Shown: positions 8,531 through 17,619, counted from the stretch's first letter. The stretch: 64,000 nt of DNA from Streptomyces sp. NBC_01478 (GCF_036227225.1 NZ_CP109444.1:11761501-11825500), one strand, 5' to 3'. The notes: generated from the sequence alone by a model not told the origin. A program made the numbers and translations.

Positions 8531-10497
8531 CACCCATGGCCCTGCCCACCCCCAACCTCGACGACCGGCAGTTCCAGCAGTTCGTCGACGACGCCAAGCG
8601 CTTCATCCAGCAGCGCGCCCCGGAGTGGACCGACCACAACGTCTCCGACCCCGGCATCACCCTCGTCGAGGCCGTCGCCTACATGACCGACCAGCTCGTC
8701 TACCGCCTCAACCGGGTCCCGGACAAGAACTATCTGTCCTTCCTGGACCTGTTGGGCGTGACGCTCTTCCCGCCGTCGGCGGCCCGCGCCGACGTCACCT
8801 TCTGGCTGTCGGCCGCCCAGACCGAACCGGTACGGCTGCCCACCGGGACCGAGGTGGCCACCCAGCGCACCGAGACCCAGGAAGCGGTCGTCTTCACCAC
8901 CGAACGGGACCTGACCGTGCCACCGTGCTCGCTCCGGCGCGTACTGCGGCAGGAGAACAAGGGGAGCCCCCAGGACCGTACGAGTGCTGTTCTGGGAACC
9001 ACCGACGTGCCGGCCTTCGCCGCGAAACCGCAGCCCGGGGACGTGCTGCTGTTCGGCCTGTCCGCCGCCGTCCCCGACTGCGCGGTGGTGCTCGCCCTGG
9101 ACAGCCGTGTCGACGGCGTCGGAGTGGACCCCCGCCAGCCGCCGCTCGCCTGGGAAGCGCGGACGGCGGCGGGATGGGAGCCGTGCGACGTGGACGAGGA
9201 CACGACCGGGGGTCTCAACCGGGCCGGTGAGGTGATCCTGCACGTGCCGGGCGGGCACACACTCTCCCAACTCGGCCAGCACGAGGCGGGCTGGCTGCGC
9301 TGCCGGGTCCTGGAGCCCGCCCGCAACCAGCCTTTCTACGCAGCCACCCCCACCATCCGGTCCGCCGCCGCCTACACCATCGGGGGCACCGTCCGCGCCG
9401 TGCACGCGGTCGAGGTTCGCGACGAGCGGCTGGGGGAGTCGTCCGGAGCTCCCGGGCAGCGGATGCGGCTCGGGCAGGCGCCGATCGTGGCGGACGACCC
9501 GCCGCTGGAGGTCGAGGTGGCGGAGGGCGGCGACGGCGGCTGGCAGACGTGGCGGATCGTCTCCGACTTCGCGGCCTCCGGAGCGGCCGACCGGCATCTG
9601 ACGGTCGACGCGACGACCGGCGAGATCACCTTCGGACCGTCCGTACGCCAACCGGACGGCAGCCTGCGGCAGTTCGGGGCGGTACCCGCCAAAGGCGCCG
9701 TGGTGCGGGCCGCGCGCTACCGGGCCGGGGGCGGTCGCGGCGGCAACGTCTCACGCGGTCGGCTCCAGGTGCTGCGCAGCTCCATCCCGTACATCGCCCG
9801 GGTCGAGAACCGGGAGGCCGCCCGCGGCGGGATCGACGGCGAGACCGTCGAGGAGGCCAAGGTCCGCGCGCCCATCGCGCTGCGGGCCCAGGAGCGGGCG
9901 GTGACCTCGCGGGACTACGAGGAACTGGCCCGGCAGGCGGCGCCCGAGACCGCGCGGATCATGTGCCTGGGGGCGGAGTCGGACACGGACGGGGAAGGGG
10001 CCGTACGGGTTCTCGTCGTGCCCCGGGCCGTGTCCGATCCCGGCGGCCGGCTCCGCTTCGAGCAACTCGTCCCGGAGGACGAGCTGTTGGCGCGCGTGAC
10101 GCGCCATCTGGACGAGCGCCGCCCGCTCGGGACGCGACTGGCCGTCGGCCCGCCCTACTACCAGGGTGTCTCGGTCACGGCGACACTGCACGCCTACCGG
10201 AGCGTCTCCGCACAGGAGGTGCGGGCCGCCGCGCTCGACTCCCTGTACGCCTATCTGGATCCGCTGAGCGGTGGGGCGGAGGGGAGCGGGTGGCCGTTCG
10301 GCCGGCCGCTGCGGGCGGGGGAGATCTTCGCCGCGCTGCAGCGCGTGCCGGGCGTGGAATTGGTGGACGAGGTCGAGCTGTGCCCCGCCGACCCGCTGAC
10401 GGGGCGCCGCGGTGAGCCGACGGACCGCATCGAACTGACCGGCTCTGCCCTGCTGTTCCCGTACGACCACCGTGTCCGAGTGATCGGGGACCGATGA
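8527..10497 (+). CDS. eCIS baseplate J-like protein (Cis11 type)
   Basis: A 656-residue protein from a GTG overlapping the upstream stop; an ATG at 8536 would shorten it by three residues. The N-terminus has the eCIS baseplate J pattern: WTDHNVSDPGITLVEAVAYM, then YRLNRVPDKNYLSFLDLLGV. The C-terminal half has VREREAVTS-like phage gpJ elements: APIALRAQERAVTSRDYEEL and RPLRAGEIFAALQRVPGVEL. It is a major baseplate wedge component that triggers sheath contraction. The length fits the long eCIS gpJ versions rather than the roughly 300-residue phage P2 protein. It overlaps the next gene by four bases (ATGA). Confidence 0.93.
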   Translation: MTPMALPTPNLDDRQFQQFVDDAKRFIQQRAPEWTDHNVSDPGITLVEAVAYMTDQLVYRLNRVPDKNYLSFLDLLGVTLFPPSAARADVTFWLSAAQTEPVRLPTGTEVATQRTETQEAVVFTTERDLTVPPCSLRRVLRQENKGSPQDRTSAVLGTTDVPAFAAKPQPGDVLLFGLSAAVPDCAVVLALDSRVDGVGVDPRQPPLAWEARTAAGWEPCDVDEDTTGGLNRAGEVILHVPGGHTLSQLGQHEAGWLRCRVLEPARNQPFYAATPTIRSAAAYTIGGTVRAVHAVEVRDERLGESSGAPGQRMRLGQAPIVADDPPLEVEVAEGGDGGWQTWRIVSDFAASGAADRHLTVDATTGEITFGPSVRQPDGSLRQFGAVPAKGAVVRAARYRAGGGRGGNVSRGRLQVLRSSIPYIARVENREAARGGIDGETVEEAKVRAPIALRAQERAVTSRDYEELARQAAPETARIMCLGAESDTDGEGAVRVLVVPRAVSDPGGRLRFEQLVPEDELLARVTRHLDERRPLGTRLAVGPPYYQGVSVTATLHAYRSVSAQEVRAAALDSLYAYLDPLSGGAEGSGWPFGRPLRAGEIFAALQRVPGVELVDEVELCPADPLTGRRGEPTDRIELTGSALLFPYDHRVRVIGDR

Positions 10498-11039
10498 ACT
10501 CCCTTGTTGTCTCCCCCTGCCCGCTGCGGGACCAACTGCCGGGTGTGTACGCGGAGGACGGCTTCGCCGGGACATTCGCGGACGGGCTGGACACGATGCA
10601 GGCACCGGTGCTGAACGCTCTGGACTGCCTGGACGCGTACTTCCGCCCCGGACTCGCGCCCGTCCACTTCCTGGACTGGATCGGGGGCTGGGTCGGAGCC
10701 GAACTGGACGGCCTGGCAACGGAGTCCGCCCGGCGGGAAGCCGTCGGAACGGCGATGGCACTGCACCGGCGCCGCGGGACGGCGTACGGGCTGGCGGCCG
10801 CGATCCGACTGGCCTTCGGCATCACACCCGAGATCACCGAAAGCGGCGGCGCGGCCTGGTCGTCCCGGCCGCGTGGCCCGTTCCCGGGCGATCCGCGCCC
10901 GGGCCTGCGGGTGGTCGTGCGGGTCCCCGACCCGGCGGCCTTCGACACCCGCCGCCTGGAAACCCTGGTCGCCGCGGCCCGCCCGGCGCATCTGCCCTTC
11001 ACCGTCGAGGTGCTGGCTGAGAGGACTGACAAGAGATGA
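10494..11039 (+). CDS. eCIS baseplate I-like protein, phage tail protein I family (Cis12 type)
   Basis: A 181-residue protein whose pattern CPLRDQLPGVYAEDGFAG, DGLDTMQAPVLNALDCLDAY, FLDWIGGWVG and HRRRGTAYGLAAAIRLAFG matches phage P2 gpI-like tail proteins. The R-R-G-T-x-x-G-L core is characteristic. With gpJ it builds the baseplate wedge and often anchors fibres. It overlaps gpJ by four bases and the zinc-ribbon gene by four bases. No tail fibre gene of the Afp13 type is seen downstream, which fits Streptomyces eCIS believed to act inside the producer cell or without classical fibres. Confidence 0.9.
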   Translation: MNSLVVSPCPLRDQLPGVYAEDGFAGTFADGLDTMQAPVLNALDCLDAYFRPGLAPVHFLDWIGGWVGAELDGLATESARREAVGTAMALHRRRGTAYGLAAAIRLAFGITPEITESGGAAWSSRPRGPFPGDPRPGLRVVVRVPDPAAFDTRRLETLVAAARPAHLPFTVEVLAERTDKR

Positions 11040-12469
11040 GCGAGAAGCCTACGGCCGAAGGGCTGTGCCCGGTCTGCGGAACCGCGGGCCCCGGGAGCGG
11101 GGAGTCGTTCTGCGAGGTGTGCGGGACGTTGGTGGACTGGGACGCGGCGGAAGCTCCTGCCGCTGGGCCGGGTCCTGCTTCTGCCGGGTCCGTGCCAGGG
11201 GGATCGGGGCCGGTGTCCGCAGCCAGGTCCGCGTCCGGGGAGGAGCAACCGGGTCGGCCGGGGCCCGGGTCCGACGGGACCTTGGCGGCGACCTTCGCTT
11301 CGCGCGCGGAACGCGTCGGTGGCGCTCCGCGCCCGCCGCAGGAGAACCCGTCCGGCTCCGCCGGGAGAGCCGCTACGACGCGAGGGCCAGGCGCGGGCGG
11401 CTCGGTACGCCGTCCCAGCGGCGGGACATCCGGTGCGGGTGCGGGTGCGGGTGCGGGTGCGGGTGCGGGAGCGGGAGCGGCATCGGTCGCGACGCCGGAG
11501 TCGACGGCGACGCCTGGAGAGGCGGTTTCCGTTTCCCGCGGTGAGCCGGAACCCGACCGGCCGGCGAGTGGAGACGGGACGCCACGTGCCCCACGGGGTG
11601 AGACCGGGCCCGGGCCGGCGCGGCAGGCGGAGGCCGGCGGCCGGACACGGGCCAGGGCGCTCCTCGTGCCCGTGCCCGGGACGGAGGCCGCTGCCCCGGA
11701 CGTCCCCGCCGTACTGCCCGGCCGCCCCCAGCCCGCACGGCCGACTGCGCGCGCCGTGACGGCGGAGGAGGAGAACGGCATCACCTGCTGGCGGTGCGGA
11801 GTACGGAACCGCCCGGACCGTACGTTCTGCCGGAACGACGGCGCCCTACTGGACCGCGGCGGACAGCAGGTACCCACGGCGGCCCGTCGGTGGGGCGAGC
11901 GTTTCGCGGGATGGCGGCCCCGCGTGCCGTGGAAGCGGGTCCTGGCCATCGTGGGCGTCGCTGCCGTGCTGGTGGGCGCGGCGTTTCTGACCCCCGCTGT
12001 GATCCGCGCGATACGCGACCACTTCACCGACCCCACTCCGCTCCCGCCCGCCGCTGTGAGTGCGTCGAACTCCGACGCCGCGCACCCCGCGCAGTCCGCT
12101 TTCGACGGGGTCAGCAATAGCTGGTGGGGACCCGGATTCTCCGGCGACTCCGCGGGACAGTACCTCCAGGCGAACTACAGTCAGCCGGTCGATCTGGAGA
12201 AGATCATGATCACGCCCGGTGTCTCGTCACGCTCCGAAGATCTTGACGTTCAAGCCCGCCCTGAGAGCTTCGACCTGCTCATCACCGATGCCTCGGGCCG
12301 CACTTCACTGACGCGTCACCAACTCGCGGACGGTGGCCCCCAGCTTGTCGACGCCACGATGGATGACGCCGTACAGGTCGACGTGATCCTGCGCGGCGCG
12401 TACGGAACGGCCTCGGACAAGCAGGTGGCGGTCGCCGAGGTGGAGATGTTCGGCCGCACGGCGAGCTGA
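11036..12469 (+). CDS. eCIS-associated zinc-ribbon, transmembrane, discoidin-like protein
   Basis: A 477-residue mosaic protein closing the eCIS operon. Residues about 12-36 form a zinc ribbon (CPVCGTAG, then CEVCG). About 200 residues of disordered Gly/Ala/Pro-rich linker follow, including a perfect Gly-Ala dipeptide run. A second ribbon lies near residues 247-265 (CWRCGVRNRPDRTFC). One membrane segment lies at about 305-325 (LAIVGVAAVLVGAAFL). The C-terminal 130 residues look like a discoidin/F5-8C-like beta sandwich (FDGVSNSWWGPGF, LQANYSQPVDLEKIMI, VAVAEVEMFG), as in NADase-type glycan-binding modules. The topology suggests cytoplasmic zinc ribbons and an extracytoplasmic binding domain, so it could tether the injection particle to the membrane. 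That role is inference from coupling and topology. Confidence 0.8.
   Translation: MSEKPTAEGLCPVCGTAGPGSGESFCEVCGTLVDWDAAEAPAAGPGPASAGSVPGGSGPVSAARSASGEEQPGRPGPGSDGTLAATFASRAERVGGAPRPPQENPSGSAGRAATTRGPGAGGSVRRPSGGTSGAGAGAGAGAGAGAGAASVATPESTATPGEAVSVSRGEPEPDRPASGDGTPRAPRGETGPGPARQAEAGGRTRARALLVPVPGTEAAAPDVPAVLPGRPQPARPTARAVTAEEENGITCWRCGVRNRPDRTFCRNDGALLDRGGQQVPTAARRWGERFAGWRPRVPWKRVLAIVGVAAVLVGAAFLTPAVIRAIRDHFTDPTPLPPAAVSASNSDAAHPAQSAFDGVSNSWWGPGFSGDSAGQYLQANYSQPVDLEKIMITPGVSSRSEDLDVQARPESFDLLITDASGRTSLTRHQLADGGPQLVDATMDDAVQVDVILRGAYGTASDKQVAVAEVEMFGRTAS
11432..11479 (+). repeat. Hexanucleotide tandem repeat encoding a Gly-Ala run
   Basis: Six perfect GGTGCG units (11432-11467) are followed by two GGAGCG units (11468-11479), in frame, encoding eight Gly-Ala dipeptides in the linker of the zinc-ribbon protein. 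Six-base units can expand or contract without breaking the frame, so length variation among strains is likely. Confidence 0.9.
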
Positions 12470-12832
12470 ACATGGCCGGTTCTCAAAAGAGTTCGAGCCG
12501 GACGTGGTCACCTTCATCGAATCATGAGTGCAGAAACCAACTATCATTTATCGCCCCATTTTGCGAGCACGGCAAAGTTGCTGGGTGATATCCGCTGGGA
12601 CCAACCGCAATTCAGGCACCTGATGGGCCTGCAGATAGCCACTTCAGGCAACGAGTGCAGAACATGTGGCACGCATATTCCATAGATCACCGGTTAATTG
12701 GTCTTGAGCGGGAAGCGCAGGATCTCTATGTGTGTTGGAAATTCTATTGTCTGTATCTCGAAGAAGTCACCGGTCATTGAGTCGAGAATGTCGGAAATCT
12801 TGCCGACGCAACAGTAGGAATGGAGACAGGTC
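12470..12832. other. AT-richer intergenic stretch after the eCIS operon
   Basis: About 360 bases clearly lower in GC than the surroundings. A GC-rich imperfect hairpin right after the operon (about 12474-12502) may terminate it. No solid gene is seen. On the minus strand a 46-codon frame (12694-12834) starts at an ATG overlapping the next gene and ends in SMTGDFFEIQTIEFPTH and a short tail. Its composition is less skewed than random GC-rich shadows, so it might be a relic, but I do not call it. Confidence 0.4.
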
Positions 12833-13525
12833 ATGGCTGTAAGCAACGTCGTTCTGGTACACGGAGCGTTCGCCGACGGATCGTGCTGGAACCGTGTCAT
12901 CCCGCTGCTCGCCGGCAGGGGACTGAACCCGATCGCCGTGCAGAACCCTCTGAGCTCGCTGGCCGACGACGTGGCCGCGGCGCACCGGGTGATCGATCAG
13001 CAGGACGGTCCGGTGCTGCTCGTCGGCCACTCCTGGGGAGGCGCCGTGATCACGGAGGCGGGGAACCATCCGAAGGTCGCCGGTCTGGCGTACATCGCCG
13101 CAGGCGCCCCTGACTCGGGCCAGTCCTTCGCCGGATGGTGGGCCGACTACGAGCCTGCTCCGGGTGCGGCGGAGATCAAGCCGTACGGCGACGGCTATGT
13201 CGCGCTGAGCCGGGAAGGAGTTCTCAAGGACTTCGTGCAGGATCTCGACGAGGCCGATGCGGAATTGGTGTACGCCACCCAGGGCCCGCTGGCCACGCGG
13301 TGCTTCGGGGACACGATTTCGACCGCTGCCTGGCGGTCGAAGCCCTCGTGGTACATCGTCGCGGAGGACGACCGCACCATCCCGCCGGCTGTCGAACGTG
13401 ATTCGGCCGTGAGGCTCGGCGCCACGACACTCAGCCTCGACTCGGGGCACGTTCCGATGCTCTCCCAGCCCGAGAGGGTCGCGGACTTCGTGGCGCAGGC
13501 CGCGGCCGAGCTCAAGAGTCGGTAG
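12833..13525 (+). CDS. Alpha/beta hydrolase (EstC/salicylate-esterase-like)
   Basis: A 230-residue single-domain alpha/beta hydrolase. The oxyanion region VLVHGAFADGSCW is at residues 7-19, the nucleophile elbow GHSWGG near 65-70, a catalytic acid candidate in AEDDRTIPP near 182-190, and the histidine in DSGHVPML near 204-211. This is the short family of esterases related to plant methyl-ester hydrolases; the natural substrate is unknown. ATG 12833 follows GGAGACAGGTC. It has no operon partner and is closed by a strong terminator. A paralogue of the same family lies at 56327-57025. Confidence 0.88.
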   Translation: MAVSNVVLVHGAFADGSCWNRVIPLLAGRGLNPIAVQNPLSSLADDVAAAHRVIDQQDGPVLLVGHSWGGAVITEAGNHPKVAGLAYIAAGAPDSGQSFAGWWADYEPAPGAAEIKPYGDGYVALSREGVLKDFVQDLDEADAELVYATQGPLATRCFGDTISTAAWRSKPSWYIVAEDDRTIPPAVERDSAVRLGATTLSLDSGHVPMLSQPERVADFVAQAAAELKSR

Positions 13526-13590
13526 CTCCGCGACGTCAAGTGGTCATGCCCTCGCTCCGCGAAGATCACTGCGGAATGTCACGTGTTGTA

Positions 13591-13626
13591 GGCAGGGCCG
13601 CCGATCGCTGGATCGGCGGCCCTGCC
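13591..13626 (+). terminator. Strong rho-independent-like hairpin
   Basis: A perfect 16-base stem (13591-13606 with 13611-13626) and a four-base GCTG loop lie 65 bases after the hydrolase stop. There is no T-tract, as is usual in Streptomyces. It could also serve the convergent integrase transcript. Confidence 0.85.
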
Positions 13627-13755
13627 TCCGTGGACCAGAGCGTCGGAGGTATATGAGATCGAGCGGGCGAGGCCGTAGCCGTCCGGCCGCAGCGGACTTG
13701 GCCCTCGCTGCGGCCCCGACGTCGACCATGTGTCACGAACCCGCAGATCAGACGC

Positions 13756-15285
13756 TCAGCCAAAGGGACTTCCTGGGGGCTTTTCGGGGACTTTCACGCC
13801 TGTCCCAGGGGATTTCCAGGGATTTTCCGCCGGGTAAGCAGGGGAGCCCCTGACAGCACCGAGAGACGAGAACCCGCTGCTCAGATCCCATCCCCTCAGC
13901 ATTCGATGATGTTCACCGCGGGCCCCGCGCGCGGTCTCCTTGTACTTCACGTTCATGGTGGTCCCGGATGCGATCAGTTCTTTGACCTGTGGGTTCGGGG
14001 TCAGCTTCTTGATCCATCCGGTCAGTAGGGACTTCTCAGGGACAATGGGCGGCTGGGACTGCTCCAGCCACGAGTTCATGGCCGTCAGCCCGCGTCGACC
14101 GGCACCCGGCATGAAGTGAGCGTAGTGGTCGAGCGTGATCTTCGGTGAGGCGTGCCCGAGCCACACGGACAGGCTCACGACCGACTCGCCGGCCTCCAAC
14201 TGCACACCGGCACAGGTGTGCCGAAGGACATGGAACATGTCCTCGCGCGGCGCTGCGTAGATCGGACTCCGCCGGATCCGGCCGCCGTCCCGGCGGACCC
14301 TCTCGCCGACGGCCTGGATGAGACCAGCTCCTGCCAGCGCGGATTTCCAGCTCTTGTCGTTCCACGTCCGGTAGTAGATCCGGTTGCGGTGCGAGGTCGT
14401 GAGCACCAACTGCACGGTGATCGGCTTGCGTTGTTTTGTCTCCAGGGCGTTGGCAGGGGGCTCCGGGTTCCGCCACGGCAACGTGCAGGGGGTGGACGGG
14501 AAACGTCGGAGGTGGTCGTGCGCTCGGGCGGCGAGGTTGGGAGGCAGCGGTACCGTGCGCGTCTTGCCGCCCTTGGGGAGGCAGAAGTGCGGCCGTCCCT
14601 GGATGTCCGACCTGAGCTGGCGCCGGACGTGTACGACGCCCGCTTCCAAGTCGAAGTCGTCTTCAGCCAGGCCGAAGGCTTCTCCCTGGCGCAGGCCGAG
14701 CCCAAGCCCGAGGTCGACCGCGAACCTGTAGCGCTCTTGAAGGTGGGAGCGGACCGCGTCGACGATGGATCGAGCCCAGGCTTTGGCCTTCTTCTCCGTG
14801 CGCCGTGGCGGCTTGACGCTTCGGTGGACCTTGATGGGGTTCCGCAACAGTCGCCGGTCGTCGACCGCGCTGTTGAGGATGGACGACAGGTGGCCCCAGA
14901 TCACATCGGCCGTCGTGTCCTCGACCCGGGCGAGCAGCGCTGCCTTGAATGAGCGCAAGGCCGAGGCGTCGATGTCCCGGAGGGAGAGGTCGCCCAGGAT
15001 CGGAATGATGTGACTCCAGATCCGGCTGTGCATCGGACCCGCGGTCGATGGCTCGTCAGTCCGACTCGGCCACCCATGGTCGACTATGTAGTCGGCGAGG
15101 GAGATCTCGCCGTCGCGAGGGTCGACGAACTCACCGGGCCTCGTGTCGGTCTTCGCCGTGGCGAGCCGCTGTTTGGCGTCCTCGCTCGTCTCGAACGAGC
15201 GGTCCTGGACCCCGGGAATCCCCTTGACCCGGTAGCGTTTTCCCGTGCCGTAGAGAGCGGTCCGCTCCCTTTTTTCCGGCGTCAC
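13756..15285 (-). CDS. Tyrosine-recombinase-family integrase
   Basis: A 509-residue phage/ICE-type site-specific integrase. The SAM-like core-binding region covers about residues 60-170. The catalytic domain shows the first arginine in GLRQGEAFGL (about 205), HVLRHT (His-x-x-Arg, about 365), WLGHAS (about 385) and the nucleophile tyrosine in ITLDHYAHF (about 400). All residues of the R..HxxR..H..Y set are present, so the enzyme could be active. The start is a GTG with a weak ribosome site. The last 75 or so residues have no family resemblance and are probably read-through into the attachment-site side. No excisionase, Rep or transfer genes flank it, so it looks like a solo integrase left after loss of its element. 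Confidence 0.85.
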   Translation of the reverse strand: MTPEKRERTALYGTGKRYRVKGIPGVQDRSFETSEDAKQRLATAKTDTRPGEFVDPRDGEISLADYIVDHGWPSRTDEPSTAGPMHSRIWSHIIPILGDLSLRDIDASALRSFKAALLARVEDTTADVIWGHLSSILNSAVDDRRLLRNPIKVHRSVKPPRRTEKKAKAWARSIVDAVRSHLQERYRFAVDLGLGLGLRQGEAFGLAEDDFDLEAGVVHVRRQLRSDIQGRPHFCLPKGGKTRTVPLPPNLAARAHDHLRRFPSTPCTLPWRNPEPPANALETKQRKPITVQLVLTTSHRNRIYYRTWNDKSWKSALAGAGLIQAVGERVRRDGGRIRRSPIYAAPREDMFHVLRHTCAGVQLEAGESVVSLSVWLGHASPKITLDHYAHFMPGAGRRGLTAMNSWLEQSQPPIVPEKSLLTGWIKKLTPNPQVKELIASGTTMNVKYKETARGARGEHHRMLRGWDLSSGFSSLGAVRGSPAYPAENPWKSPGTGVKVPEKPPGSPFG

Positions 15286-15422
15286 GCCACAGGCCGCCCT
15301 CAGATGCCCGATCCTTCTTCGCGTTCAGAACCGTGCGACAACAGCTTGCGATCATGTTGATGTGATGAGTTGAAGAAGTCTTCACATCATGGGCAGACGC
15401 GGTTCCCGCATGCCGGGACAGG

Positions 15423-15797
15423 TTAGATCTCGATCGCCCCCTCTACGCGTTTGAGTTGGTGGCGGGCCATGGCCAGGTTCGAGCAGCCCTTGTCGAGCAC
15501 GAGGTACAGGAACAGGCTGTTGCCGTTGCGGCCGGTGACCAGGCGGATCAGGTGGTACTGGCTGTCCAGCGTGATCAGGATGTCCTCGATCTGGCTCTTG
15601 AGGCCCGGTTGCTCCATGGTGCGCACCATGGCCCGGACGACATCCGTGTTGCCGGCTGAGGCGACCGTCAGGTCCAGGCTCTTGCTGCCGCCCAGCGTGC
15701 CCAGCGCCATGCCGCTGGTGTAGTCGACGACCGCTGCCCCCAATGCCCCCTCGATCCCGGCCATCATCTCCTTCAGCGACACTTCAACACTCGCCAC
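15423..15797 (-). CDS. Roadblock/LC7-like protein
   Basis: A 124-residue protein with GTG start at 15797 and a perfect GGGAGG six bases upstream. It begins SLKEMMAGIEGALGAAVVDY and has DILITLDSQYHLIRLVTGRN and LFLYLVLDKGCSNLAMARHQ, the alpha-beta pattern of bacterial roadblock/LC7 (MglB-like) proteins. In Streptomyces such proteins usually occur in conservons with a sensor ATPase and a Ras-like GTPase; here it stands alone. It may modulate a GTPase encoded elsewhere. It lies just beyond the integrase start and may belong to the element or the insertion flank. Confidence 0.75.
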   Translation of the reverse strand: MASVEVSLKEMMAGIEGALGAAVVDYTSGMALGTLGGSKSLDLTVASAGNTDVVRAMVRTMEQPGLKSQIEDILITLDSQYHLIRLVTGRNGNSLFLYLVLDKGCSNLAMARHQLKRVEGAIEI

Positions 15798-16665
15798 GAT
15801 GCCTCCCCCTGTGTTGCGTTGACTGCGGCGGGCCGGTGCTGCCGACTCGCCTCGGTGCCGGGACCGTATGCATGTGGCTCTCGCTTCAGGAGCGTCTCTT
15901 CGGGACTGACCCGCGACGACCGGACAACGCGACGACGGGACCTGTCAGTGGGCAAGAACTGCCCTGACGCGTACGGAAGTTGACGCCTGGTCTGACGCGA
16001 GCTGCAAAGAGGGATCACGCGGCCCGGAAACCTTGACGGACCTCAGTCTGCCGCGGGCCGGACTGGGAACTCCGGGACGAAGCGGGCGCGTTGCCGCGCG
16101 ACGGCGACAGGGTCCTACGGTCCGAGGTCGGCTGCGGCGCTGCTCATTTTCTGGGCCTGGTGGGCATCGGTCCGGGCGCCTCGCGGGCACCGGCCACGAT
16201 GATCCGAGTCCCGTCCTTCACCCCGAAGAACCTGGACGACGTCCCCCGCAGCGGCCGTCCCCGTCTTGGCGGCTCGGTGCACAGTCTTTCGCGGCGGCCG
16301 ACCACATCGGCGCCTCCCGGCACGGGATGCGTCCGGGGCCTGCCGACCGAGCGTTCGCGGGAGCGACGCAGGCAGATCGTGGAGGGGCGCAGTTCTCCTC
16401 ACACGCCTTGCCCGCGTCCAGGTTGAGGTCCGAGCAGCAGGCTCCGCCTCCGTCGATCCGGGCCGGATCCTCCGCCTTCAGCAGCGCGTCCTCGGCGCCA
16501 CCCGCTGGACCCACGCCGAACTCAGCTTGTTGGAGGCCGGAGGGGTCCGCCTGGTGACGGATCAGCCGCCTCCGCTCACGGGCATCCGCAAGGGTTTCCG
16601 GTTGATGACGGGAGGCTGAGGTCGGGCACGATGGCCTGTCCGGCGCCGGAGGCTGGGCTCGCTCC
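15798..16665. other. About 870 bases without a supported gene
   Basis: Several long frames are open on both strands, as expected at this GC, but none shows a family motif, a good ribosome site plus codon bias, or consistent amino acid composition. A plus-strand frame ending near 16619 (tail RVLGATRWTHAELSLLEAGG) is the most protein-like piece and may be a relic. Confidence 0.4.
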
Positions 16666-17391
16666 TCACCCCGCCGAGGGACTCGGCGAGAGCGTTCTGG
16701 TCGTCGGCGGGGTGAGGACGACCTGGGGCTGGCCCGCGATCGGGGGCGGCGGGGTCAGATCCTGGGCCGGGAGCGTGGGCGTGGTGGTCTCCTGGACGAG
16801 GACCTGGCCGAAGTCGACCAGGCCGGTCTTCTCCAGGACCGTGATGTGGTCCAGGACGGTGCCGTTGGCCTGGTCGGCCAGGGCGCGGACCAGCGAGTTC
16901 CTCGTGGTGGTGCGGACGCTCGCGATCGTGGAGAGGAGCCGGCCGTCTTCCGCGCGCACAATGGTGGTCATGTCGGTGTCGAACTGTTTGCCGCTGTCCG
17001 CGTTCAACTTGGCCACGAAGCCCTGCTGTTGTGGCGACGGCTGGTCGGGCAGCGTGATGTCCAACTGCCCGGCGACATTGCGGCATGCGGCGTCCAGGGA
17101 GGCATGCCCTTCGATCAGGTGCTCCCCGGCGGTCTTGACCGCCATCGTCGTACCTTTCCGTAAGGCCGTCTGACCGACGGGGTACTCCCACAGCCCGGCG
17201 GCGCGCACCTCGACCACGAAGTCCCGGTCGGCCTCCGTGAGTGGTCCGGTCGCCGGGGTGGCGATGACCCGTTCGGGCGCGCTGCCGACCTTCTGGACTC
17301 CGAGCATGGCGGGATAGAGAAGTGACCCGAGGGTGGCAGCAAGCGCACCACCCAGGAAGAGAGTTCCCGCCGCTTTGCGTGAAACGAGCAC
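16666..17391 (-). CDS. DUF4142 exported protein
   Basis: I start at GTG 17391 because AGGAGA lies nine bases upstream; the frame is open 40 codons further without support. The 241-residue product begins with a signal-anchor (AAGTLFLGGALAATLGSLLY). Then comes a helical DUF4142 domain: LTEADRDFVVEVRAAGLWE, GEHLIEGHASLDAACRNVAG, FDTDMTTIVRAEDGRLLSTI, ALADQANGTVLDHITVLEKT. The tail is Pro/Thr-rich. DUF4142 proteins are periplasmic or extracytoplasmic ferritin-like helical bundles of unknown role. The neighbouring lipoprotein on the same strand may be functionally linked, but the 228-base gap argues for separate promoters. Confidence 0.8.
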   Translation of the reverse strand: MLVSRKAAGTLFLGGALAATLGSLLYPAMLGVQKVGSAPERVIATPATGPLTEADRDFVVEVRAAGLWEYPVGQTALRKGTTMAVKTAGEHLIEGHASLDAACRNVAGQLDITLPDQPSPQQQGFVAKLNADSGKQFDTDMTTIVRAEDGRLLSTIASVRTTTRNSLVRALADQANGTVLDHITVLEKTGLVDFGQVLVQETTTPTLPAQDLTPPPPIAGQPQVVLTPPTTRTLSPSPSAG

Positions 17392-17619
17392 TGCGTCTCC
17401 TGTCCGGTTCGGAAACCGCACGTACAGAGGTACGGATGCGGGGTCCCGTGGAACCTTTTGGGCTCGCAAGGGGTTCGCGAAATGGGCCGGCGTTCGGTAC
17501 CCCGACCGCACGCGTACTGACCTCGGCCATTTCGGAATTGACGGGGACCTGGGTTCGGAAGGCGGCTCGCCTGTGTTCCCCGAGTCACAGTGAGAGGGCG
17601 TGCCTTCGTCGCGTCCTGC

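Noticed and set aside
11432..11479. Hexanucleotide run considered as a CRISPR-like or phase-variation element
   Set aside because: There are no spacers, and the unit length keeps the frame, so it cannot switch the gene on and off.
15345..15390. Inverted repeat GATGTGA...TCACATC near the integrase start considered as attachment site or terminator
   Set aside because: The arms are short, the spacer is itself palindromic, and no matching direct repeat was seen at the other end of the integrase.
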